This document shows, one piece after another, positions 8,130 to 14,237 of a stretch of DNA of 24,330 nt. Position 1 is the stretch's first letter. The number at the start of each line of letters is the position of its first letter. The notes under the pieces were generated by a model. The model was not told the DNA's origin, searched no databases, and was given only the letters and a program-made list of their open reading frames with translations. This DNA comes from an uncultured Megasphaera sp. (lineage in GTDB: Bacteria > Bacillota > Negativicutes > Veillonellales > Megasphaeraceae), in assembly GCF_958350005.1 (NCBI RefSeq), contig NZ_CATWFF010000009.1:1-24330 (forward strand), in the 5' to 3' direction. A program made the position numbers and the translations under genes.

Positions 8130-8861
8130 ATGATACGAGAAGTACGCGTAAACGCAGACGGTATTCCCAGTCTGCAGATTACTTGTGGAGACATTCCCAA
8201 GGGAGTAGTGCTGTTTTATCATGGCTGGTCGTCGTGTAAGGAATATCAGGCGGCGCGGGGCCGGTTACTGGCTGCCTATGGATATGATGTCCTGATTCCT
8301 GACGCCGTCAATCATGGCGAACGGGGACGGCTCGACTATGAAAGTCATGATACATACAGCGATTTCTGGCAGACTATTTTTCAGAATATTCGCGAAGTAC
8401 CGTCGATGATACAGTATATTCGTTCCTGGCGGCCTGGAAAGGAAATGGCTGTTATGGGCCATTCCATGGGTGCCTTTACAGCCCTTGGCGTAGCGACGCA
8501 CTATGATGTGTTTAAAACGGCTGTGGCCATGAATGGTTCTGGCTGGTGGAACGAATCAGATCGTCGTTTCCGGGCGTCTCTGCAAATTGATAAGCCCAAG
8601 GGATATCGGACATTGACCATGCAGATGCGGGCTATGGACCCTTATGACTATCTGCCGCGCCTGGCAGGCCGGTCTGTACTGGCCCTGAACGGCGGCGCTG
8701 ATGATGTCGTCGATCCTCATGCACAGGCTCTGTACATGGATAAGGTCGGACAGACCGAAGGTGTTGTCGGCAAGTCCATTACCTATGATGGACTGGGCCA
8801 TTTTGTAACGACCAATATGATGGGCGACGCCATTCAGTGGCTGGACGCACAGTTTGTATAA
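8130..8861 (+). CDS. Alpha/beta hydrolase (YitV/DLH-like esterase)
   Basis: This is a 243-residue cytoplasmic serine hydrolase. The oxyanion-side motif is FYHGWSS (about 29-35). The nucleophile elbow is GHSMGA with S112. The acid is D191 or D192 in NGGADDVVD, and the general base is H224 in GLGHFV, so the full triad is present. Length and motifs resemble the YitV/dienelactone-hydrolase-like esterases. The substrate cannot be read from sequence. It has no signal peptide. A GAGGAG ribosome binding site precedes the ATG at 8130, 23 bases after the previous stop, making it the likely last gene of the FloA operon before a terminator. Confidence 0.88.
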   Translation: MIREVRVNADGIPSLQITCGDIPKGVVLFYHGWSSCKEYQAARGRLLAAYGYDVLIPDAVNHGERGRLDYESHDTYSDFWQTIFQNIREVPSMIQYIRSWRPGKEMAVMGHSMGAFTALGVATHYDVFKTAVAMNGSGWWNESDRRFRASLQIDKPKGYRTLTMQMRAMDPYDYLPRLAGRSVLALNGGADDVVDPHAQALYMDKVGQTEGVVGKSITYDGLGHFVTTNMMGDAIQWLDAQFV

Positions 8862-8864
8862 TGC

Positions 8865-8920
8865 AAAAAGAGGCTGCCGCGTGAAGAGAAGAAATTCCCT
8901 TCGGCGGCAGCCTCGTTCTG
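8865..8920. terminator. Bidirectional terminator between the esterase and rarD
   Basis: A perfect 11-bp inverted repeat (8870-8880 with 8904-8914) is flanked by AAAAA at 8865-8869 and a T-rich stretch after 8914. On the - strand the stem is followed by CTTTTT, so it should stop rarD transcription well; on the + strand the T-tract is broken and weaker. Confidence 0.85.
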
Positions 8921-8934
8921 TTTTGTATTATCTG

Positions 8935-9819
8935 TTATGACTGCGTACGGTCTTTCATGTTCCTTGCGATCTTCAGCAAGCCCGTGACATAGAGGGCGAC
9001 GGCGATCCAGGCGAAGATAAAGGCGACGAACAGGGGCGGCGTCAGGGGTTCGCCGTTTAACAGGGCGATAATGAAGGAAATGCTGGGTGCCACATACATA
9101 CAGATACCGGAAACTGTAACAGGCGCACCTTTCAGGCCGGCTGTAAAAAACAGCATGGGAACAGCCGTGACGACGCCTGTTGCCGGAAGCAGCAGCCACT
9201 GCAGGCCGTGGAAAATGCCGATGGCCCCGGTTCCAGCATGTTCACTCCAAACGATGTATGCCAGTGAGAGCGGTGCCATAGCCAGAGATTCGAGAAATAC
9301 TGACACCTGACTGTCCAGGGTGATTTTCTTTTTCAGCAGCCCATAGGCCGCCCACGTGGCGCAGAGAATAAGGGAGACGTAGGGGATATGGCCAAACAGG
9401 ATGACAGCCGCTATGAGGCCGGCTGCTGCACAGAGAATAGACAACTGCTGCAGACGGCTCATGGATTCGCGAAATAAGAGGGAGCCGAAGAAAATAACGA
9501 CGATGGGATTAATAAAGTAAGCCAGACTCGTTTCCAGAATATGCTGGTGTGTCATGGCATAAATAAATACGCCCCAGTGTACGGTAACGGACAGACAGGC
9601 GCCGATGATATACGGCCATTCGCTGCGGTTGGTGCGGACCTGTTTCAGCTTGGGAAGCAGGCCTTTCCACAGAATCATGCCGTAACAGAACAGGGCAGAC
9701 CAGATAATGCGGGTAGCCAGAATGTACAGGGCGGGAATTTCCTGCAGAAGCATCCAGAACAGCGGCAGCAGCCCCCATATGACCTGCCCGGTCAGGGTAT
9801 AGATAACATATATATTCAT
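8935..9819 (-). CDS. rarD: RarD-type EamA/DMT-superfamily transporter
   Basis: The 294-residue protein has ten predicted membrane segments arranged as two EamA repeats. The N-terminus (QVIWGLLPLFW, LATRIIWSALF) matches the RarD branch of the drug/metabolite transporter superfamily. Its substrate is unknown in most bacteria; a role in amino acid or drug efflux is often assigned without proof. The start at 9819 has AAAGGATG on the - strand about 10 bases upstream. It is transcribed alone, from an extended -10 promoter at about 9856-9864, and converges on the esterase operon. Confidence 0.88.
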   Translation of the reverse strand: MNIYVIYTLTGQVIWGLLPLFWMLLQEIPALYILATRIIWSALFCYGMILWKGLLPKLKQVRTNRSEWPYIIGACLSVTVHWGVFIYAMTHQHILETSLAYFINPIVVIFFGSLLFRESMSRLQQLSILCAAAGLIAAVILFGHIPYVSLILCATWAAYGLLKKKITLDSQVSVFLESLAMAPLSLAYIVWSEHAGTGAIGIFHGLQWLLLPATGVVTAVPMLFFTAGLKGAPVTVSGICMYVAPSISFIIALLNGEPLTPPLFVAFIFAWIAVALYVTGLLKIARNMKDRTQS

Positions 9820-9855
9820 AGTTCATCATCCTTTCATGACAGTACATTTGTTTTT

Positions 9856-9864
9856 ATTATAGCA
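9856..9864 (-). promoter_or_regulatory. Extended -10 promoter of rarD
   Basis: On the - strand the sequence TGCTATAAT gives a perfect -10 (9856-9861) with the TGn extension. The hexamer 17 bases upstream is a poor -35, as expected where an extended -10 compensates. It lies about 37 bases before the rarD ATG. Confidence 0.65.
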
Positions 9865-9901
9865 GGATAGGAAGCGGTTCTCCAGAAAAGAAAAAATTAT
9901 G

Positions 9902-9929
9902 TTGTATATGGCCTGTATTTCGTTATAAT
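9902..9929 (+). promoter_or_regulatory. SigA-type promoter of the asparaginase gene
   Basis: TTGTAT (9902-9907) and TATAAT (9924-9929) are 16 bases apart, 37 bases upstream of the ATG. The leader carries a strong AAAGGAGGA ribosome binding site. Confidence 0.7.
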
Positions 9930-9966
9930 AGAACTACCATATAACGTATATAAAGGAGGAATTTTC

Positions 9967-10944
9967 ATGACCCTGCCTAATGTATATGTCATTGCCTGCG
10001 GCGGCACCATTGCCGGGAAGGCAGCATCTGCTGAGGACCTGACGGGGTATCAGGCCGGCTGTGCCGGTATTGACGAGGTGCTGACATCAGTTCCGTCTCT
10101 CAGTCAGTATGCCCACGTCCAGGGGGAGCAGTTCTGCAGCATTGACAGTTCCGATATGACTGAAGCGCTGTGGCTGGCTTTATCCCGGCGCGTGCAGGAA
10201 CTGGCCGATCGAGATGATATAGACGGCATTGTCATTACCCATGGCACCGATACGATGGAAGAAACGGCATACTTTCTCTATTTGACGGTACAGACGGAAA
10301 AGCCCGTCGTCCTGACCGGTGCCATGCGGCCGGCAACGGCGCTGAGTGCTGATGGGCCGCTGAATCTGCTGGAAGCGGTGCAGACTGCGGCAGAGCGTTC
10401 TGCCGGTGCCTGCGGCGTACTCCTCGTCATGAACGGTACGATTTGCAGCGCCCGCTTTGCCGGCAAGACCGATACGACCCATGTCGATGCCTTCTCGCAG
10501 TATCGCCTGGGATATATGGGCATTGTCCAGCAAGGCCGGCCGATTTTCTATCAGGTGCCGCTCCGTTCTCCTGAAGGGCAGTGCCTGTCTTGTCATCATG
10601 TGCAGAGGCTGCCGCCTGTTGCCATTGTCTATTGCTATACCGGTATGGATCCGGCAGAAATTGCCGAAATAGGGCAGCGTGTCCGGGGAATCGTAGTAGC
10701 CGGTCTGGGCCATGGCCGGATGCCGGCTCCGGTATGGGAAGCGCTGCAGCCTTTCATGAAGGATGGCGGTCTCGTCGTTCGCTCTTCCCGGGCTATGGGC
10801 GGCACCGTTACGGCTGTCCCGGACTATGACGGCACCATATGGGCCGGAAATCTGACGCCGCAGAAAGCAAAAATTCTCCTGCAGCTGGCGCTGGTGCAGA
10901 CCGACGATATCGGAAACATACAGGAGTTATTTATATCGGGCTGA
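9967..10944 (+). CDS. L-asparaginase, AnsB-like sequence without a signal peptide
   Basis: The enzyme hydrolyses asparagine to aspartate and ammonia. All five catalytic positions of the E. coli AnsB fold can be placed: T14 (ACGGTIAG), Y28 (TGYQAG), T94 and D95 (THGTDTMEET), and K167 (GKTDTTHVDAF). The MRPATALSADGPLNL segment is typical. Length, 325 residues, is normal. The loop and C-terminal pattern look like periplasmic type II enzymes, yet the protein starts directly at MTLPNVYVIACGG with no export signal, so it should be cytoplasmic. The start is set by AAAGGAGGA. It is a single gene with its own promoter. Confidence 0.92.
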   Translation: MTLPNVYVIACGGTIAGKAASAEDLTGYQAGCAGIDEVLTSVPSLSQYAHVQGEQFCSIDSSDMTEALWLALSRRVQELADRDDIDGIVITHGTDTMEETAYFLYLTVQTEKPVVLTGAMRPATALSADGPLNLLEAVQTAAERSAGACGVLLVMNGTICSARFAGKTDTTHVDAFSQYRLGYMGIVQQGRPIFYQVPLRSPEGQCLSCHHVQRLPPVAIVYCYTGMDPAEIAEIGQRVRGIVVAGLGHGRMPAPVWEALQPFMKDGGLVVRSSRAMGGTVTAVPDYDGTIWAGNLTPQKAKILLQLALVQTDDIGNIQELFISG

Positions 10945-10983
10945 CAGCAGTGTATTCCCTATTGAACGCTGCTGTGATACAAT
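10944..10983 (+). promoter_or_regulatory. Hairpin and extended -10 promoter upstream of the SLH gene pair
   Basis: ACAGCAG (10944-10950) and CTGCTGT (10969-10975) form a 7-bp inverted repeat right after the asparaginase stop; it lacks a T-run, so it is a poor terminator. TGATACAAT (10975-10983) gives an extended -10 overlapping the second arm, with no good -35. The repeat could therefore be an operator or a weak terminator. The following leader has AGGAGAG before the ATG at 11039. Confidence 0.45.
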
Positions 10984-11038
10984 AACTAAAGATATAAACC
11001 ACCTGTTAGGTGATTATGCAGATAGGAGAGATGATACT

Positions 11039-12097
11039 ATGAAACGATATGCAGCTATGGCTGCGGCAGTTGCCGCTGCTGCTGTTTTCAGCCTGCCGGG
11101 ATTTGCCGCCAATACGGCAAGTCAGCCGTCTTCGCTGAAAGATATACAGGGGTACTGGGGTCAGGCAGCAGTACAGTATTTTTATGACAACCATTACGTA
11201 AGCGGCACAAACGGCCAATTTTATCCTAATGAAGATATTACGCGCGAAGGCATTGCGGCTATTATTAACAACATGATCGGCGAAGACGGTCCGGTCGGAG
11301 CCGTTACGTTCTCCGACATCCAGGGCCGCTGGTCTGCCCGGGCCATTGCGTCGCTCGTAGACAAGCAGATCATGCAGGGATACAGTGACGGTACCTTTAA
11401 GCCGACACGGAAAATTACGCGGGAAGAATTTGCCGTTATTGCCTATAATTACATGAGCTACAAGGGCATGGATTTATCGGTAAAATCCGTTCCCTATGCC
11501 GATGAAAATCAGATTTCATCCTGGGCTCGCCAGGCCGTCAGCGCCTTGGCTGCCAAAGGCTATATGACCGGTGCAAACAACCGGTTCCAGCCGAAAACGT
11601 ACGTCACCCGCGGCGAAGCCGTCAATGTGCTGTACCGGATTCTGACATCCGGTGCCAGTGCCGGCAACACTGACGTATCGACGCCGACTCAGAGCTCGCT
11701 GGAAACGGAAGTATTCCGGAACATTAAGGATACGTACGGATCGATTAAAGCATTCGCCGGCGACGGCATTATGTACTGGCAGGGAGATACGCTCCGCGTC
11801 GGCGTCAAGTCTGCGGAAAAACGGGAAAAACTGGATGCAGCTCTTATGGCAGACAAACAGATTCCGTCGGGAACCGTTATCGTACAGACCGCAAAATACA
11901 GCTATGATGACTATAAAAAGCTCATGGCTCAGGCCGAACAGGTATATCGGGCTACAGAAGCGACCGATGCAGAAGTGAAAACAGATGTAGATTACCTGAA
12001 TGAAAAAGTCGTTCTTACTGTTGCATCTATTTCCAAAGAAACGCAGGCTAATCTGAATAAGGCCCTCGGCGGCGCCCTGCGTATTGTGATTCAGTAA
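11039..12097 (+). CDS. Exported SLH-domain protein with a conserved C-terminal module (paralogue 1)
   Basis: The 352-residue protein starts with a signal peptide (MKRYAAMAAAV, cleavage near FAANT at about 23). Three SLH domains follow at about 31-85, 88-143 and 148-206; they carry ITREG, ITREE and VTRGE versions of the ITRAE motif. In Negativicutes, SLH domains are known to bind peptidoglycan-linked polyamine from the periplasm. Residues about 219-352 form a separate alpha/beta module (YGSIKAFAGDGIMYWQGDTL, later YSYDDYKKLM, then VVLTV) that is also present in the next gene. It has no outer-membrane barrel, unlike OmpM-type proteins. The spacing pattern recalls S1E protease propeptides, but there is no protease. 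It forms an operon with the next gene, 24 bases away. Confidence 0.88.
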   Translation: MKRYAAMAAAVAAAAVFSLPGFAANTASQPSSLKDIQGYWGQAAVQYFYDNHYVSGTNGQFYPNEDITREGIAAIINNMIGEDGPVGAVTFSDIQGRWSARAIASLVDKQIMQGYSDGTFKPTRKITREEFAVIAYNYMSYKGMDLSVKSVPYADENQISSWARQAVSALAAKGYMTGANNRFQPKTYVTRGEAVNVLYRILTSGASAGNTDVSTPTQSSLETEVFRNIKDTYGSIKAFAGDGIMYWQGDTLRVGVKSAEKREKLDAALMADKQIPSGTVIVQTAKYSYDDYKKLMAQAEQVYRATEATDAEVKTDVDYLNEKVVLTVASISKETQANLNKALGGALRIVIQ

Positions 12098-12121
12098 CAT
12101 ACCGTCAGAGGAGTGTTGTTC

Positions 12122-13309
12122 ATGAAGCGTAACGTCTTATCTGTCTTGGCTGCGGCAGCCATATTTGCCGCTCCGGCAGTCTTTGCTGCCGCTCCGTATA
12201 CGGATCTGCAGACTTTGCCCAGCCGGGAAGCTGTTGATTATATGTATGATACAAACTGCCTTTCTTTTGCTGCAGGTACGCAGTTTTATCCGGACAAAGT
12301 CATGACCCGCGGTGAAGTAGCACAGCTTGTCTATGAGACGGCAGCCAGTCTGCCTCTGGTTAATCCTGATTTTAAGGATGTCCAGCCTGGCCAGGCTGGT
12401 GATGCCATTGCCGCTGTAGCTGCCCAGGGAATTTTGTCCGGCTATGCCGACGGTTCATTCCAGCCGGATAAGGCCGTTACACGGGAAGAGTTTGCTGATG
12501 TTGTATACCGGTATCTGCAGTACTGCCATCTGGCAGATGCAGATGGAGCCGTTTCTCCCTATGCCGATGAAGATACCGTTGCTGCTGTATATCAAAAGGC
12601 CGTTTCAGTGCTGCACAGCAAGAATCTCATGACCGGTCCGGACAACCTGTTTCGCCCCAAAGACGGCATTACCCGGGCAGAAGCGGTAGAAACGATGTAC
12701 CGTCTTCATCACTCCGATAAAAACTACGTGTCCCACGTACAGGTCATGTTGCAGGTTATGAAGGCCCTCAATGCCGAATACGGTTCGACTATTGCCTACT
12801 TCCGTCAGGGCACGATGTACTGGGAAGGGGATACGCTGATTCTGGGCGTCAAAGGCGGTCCGGGACGATATTTGGTCAGCCGTATTCAGAATGGCGTCGA
12901 CCGGGCAGATGCCGTTTCGATCCGCCGCGTTCATTTGAGTCGCACCGATTATGACCAGCTCATGAACCGTGCCGTCAATACGCTGGTAGAACAGGAAGGC
13001 GTACAGAATTACATTGGTTCTGTTCCTGATTTTGTTCATGAACAGATCGTCATTACCGTTCGCCGGCCTGTCAGTGAAACGACATTGCAGGAACTGACCA
13101 GCCGTGTCGGCAAGGGACTTGTACGTATTGAAGTGGCTTCTAAAACGGGACAGACGGTAGCCGCAGTGCAGGAGGACCGTTCTGCAGATGAACCGCAGAA
13201 ATCTGATGCCAAGGCGGCGAAGAAGGAACAGAAAACGTCCTATTCTTCCCTTGTCGATCAGGCCACATCCGATGCCATTGCCAGTGTTCAAAGTGATAAT
13301 CTCCGGTAA
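12122..13309 (+). CDS. Exported SLH-domain protein with a conserved C-terminal module (paralogue 2)
   Basis: The 395-residue protein is a diverged tandem copy of its upstream neighbour. It has a signal peptide (MKRNVLSVLAAAAIF, end near FAAAP), three SLH domains (about 24-77, 80-133, 140-196, with MTRGE, VTREE and ITRAE) and the same C-terminal module (about 204-340: EYGSTIAYFRQGTMYWEGDTL, LSRTDYDQLM, IVITV). It adds a 55-residue Lys/Glu/Asp-rich tail that the first copy lacks. The ATG at 12122 is preferred to the in-frame GTG at 12113, which overlaps the AGAGGAG ribosome binding site. It probably acts in the periplasm, attached to peptidoglycan. Confidence 0.88.
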   Translation: MKRNVLSVLAAAAIFAAPAVFAAAPYTDLQTLPSREAVDYMYDTNCLSFAAGTQFYPDKVMTRGEVAQLVYETAASLPLVNPDFKDVQPGQAGDAIAAVAAQGILSGYADGSFQPDKAVTREEFADVVYRYLQYCHLADADGAVSPYADEDTVAAVYQKAVSVLHSKNLMTGPDNLFRPKDGITRAEAVETMYRLHHSDKNYVSHVQVMLQVMKALNAEYGSTIAYFRQGTMYWEGDTLILGVKGGPGRYLVSRIQNGVDRADAVSIRRVHLSRTDYDQLMNRAVNTLVEQEGVQNYIGSVPDFVHEQIVITVRRPVSETTLQELTSRVGKGLVRIEVASKTGQTVAAVQEDRSADEPQKSDAKAAKKEQKTSYSSLVDQATSDAIASVQSDNLR

Positions 13310-13326
13310 CAGTACCGTATAATATG

Positions 13327-13376
13327 GGAGGGAGTGCTGCAAACTGAATGGTTCAGTTCGCAGTACTCCCTCCTTT
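13327..13376. terminator. Long near-perfect hairpin between convergent genes
   Basis: Arms 13327-13348 and 13352-13373 pair over 22 bp with one G-U and one A-C mismatch around a 3-base loop. It sits between the SLH pair and the HAD gene, four bases from the HAD stop. Only TTT follows on the + strand and no T-run on the - strand, so it is an unusual, T-poor bidirectional terminator. Confidence 0.7.
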
Positions 13377-13377
13377 G

Positions 13378-14055
13378 TCAGATATCTGCGGTCAGGGAAG
13401 AGGGAAGCAGGAATGCTTTCAGCTCTTCTGTCGTCCTGACCAGACAGTGTGGGTGAAGACTTTTCAGAAATGGCAGATCGCGAAATCCCCAGGAAACGAG
13501 GATGACGTCCATGCCGGCCTGGTCTGCTGTCTGCAGGTCCACTTCCGAGTCGCCAATATACACGGCTTCTTCTTTCGGACAGTTCAGTTGGCGCAGAGCC
13601 TCCCAGACCATATCCGGCGCCGGTTTCCGGCGGCATCCTTCGTGTTCTCCTACGGCCAGATCGAGTTGGTCTGGAAAAAAGCGCTGGCACAGAGAATGGA
13701 CGGCAGCCTGCCCTTTGTTGGATACGATAGCAGTTCGGCAGCCTGCCTGACGCAGCTGTGTCAGCAGCTCCGGAATGCCTTTATAAGGGGAAGCTCCCTG
13801 ATTGCAGTGCTGGCTGTAATAGGCGGCAAATTCCTGGATGAGAGCAGCCTGGTCGGTTTTGGACAGTGCTGCTCCGACGGCACTGCCAATAAGTCCGGCG
13901 TATCCGTGTCCCAGTTTGGGGCGGACCTGTTCCGGCGTCAGCGTCGGCAGGCCATGGCGGCAGAGAATGTAATTCAGGCTCCGTGTCAGTCCTGACAACG
14001 TATTCAGGACGGTTCCATCCATGTCGAATAAAATGGTTTTGTATGGTATATTCAT
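13378..14055 (-). CDS. HAD-superfamily hydrolase (phosphoglycolate phosphatase / PpaX-like)
   Basis: This 225-residue cytoplasmic phosphatase has all HAD motifs. Motif I is LFDMDGTVLNT with D11 as nucleophile and D13 as acid; motif II is VSNKG with S112; the motif III lysine is K144 in RRKPAPD; motif IV is YIGDSEVDLQTA with D169 and D173. A helical type-1 cap (about 18-85) fits the Gph/PpaX subgroup. The substrate is not certain. The initiation region is odd: GGAGG (14079-14083) lies 23 bases from the ATG, and a small hairpin occupies the interval. No closer in-frame start codon exists, so ATG 14055 stands. Confidence 0.9.
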   Translation of the reverse strand: MNIPYKTILFDMDGTVLNTLSGLTRSLNYILCRHGLPTLTPEQVRPKLGHGYAGLIGSAVGAALSKTDQAALIQEFAAYYSQHCNQGASPYKGIPELLTQLRQAGCRTAIVSNKGQAAVHSLCQRFFPDQLDLAVGEHEGCRRKPAPDMVWEALRQLNCPKEEAVYIGDSEVDLQTADQAGMDVILVSWGFRDLPFLKSLHPHCLVRTTEELKAFLLPSSLTADI

Positions 14056-14088
14056 GCGGTTATGGCTCTGTGAGCCTGCCTCCTTTTT
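14056..14088 (-). promoter_or_regulatory. Ribosome binding site with an intervening hairpin (HAD gene)
   Basis: Reading the - strand, AAAAAGGAGG (14079-14088) is followed by two bases, a 5-bp hairpin GGCTC-ACA-GAGCC (14064-14076), eight bases and the ATG. The linear spacing of 23 bases is far too long. If the hairpin folds, the effective spacing is 10 bases, which is near the optimum. Phage T4 has known cases of hairpin-assisted spacing. Confidence 0.55.
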
Positions 14089-14103
14089 GGATAAGATAGT
14101 ACT

Positions 14104-14132
14104 AGTATAGCCGGTGTCGCCACGGTTGTCTA
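14104..14132 (-). promoter_or_regulatory. SigA-type promoter of the HAD gene
   Basis: On the - strand TAGACA (14127-14132) and TATACT (14104-14109) are 17 bases apart, about 48 bases upstream of the ATG and upstream of the ribosome binding site and its hairpin. Confidence 0.65.
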
Positions 14133-14181
14133 ATCAAATCCAGGGTTTCCGCAATTCCATAGTGATAAAACAAGTACAGTA

Positions 14182-14190
14182 TGGTACAAT
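14182..14190 (+). promoter_or_regulatory. Extended -10 promoter of the 754-residue protein and galU
   Basis: TGGTACAAT provides an extended -10 (hexamer 14185-14190), about 47 bases before the ATG at 14238. The -35 region (around 14162) is poor. Confidence 0.5.
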
Positions 14191-14237
14191 AGGAAAAGAT
14201 ATGTAATAGAAGTAAGAAGGATAGAGGAGAGGATGAT

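Noticed and set aside
7637..8239. A 200-residue frame overlapping the small protein after floA
   Set aside because: It runs over 100 bases into the esterase gene and its start lacks a spaced ribosome binding site, while the 153-residue frame has a TM helix, a clean start and a stop just before the next gene.
13295..13323. A TATAAT at 13318-13323 as a promoter for an RNA from the long hairpin
   Set aside because: There is no acceptable -35 and no TGn extension; the hairpin is better explained as a terminator between convergent genes. Kept only as a side note in the findings.
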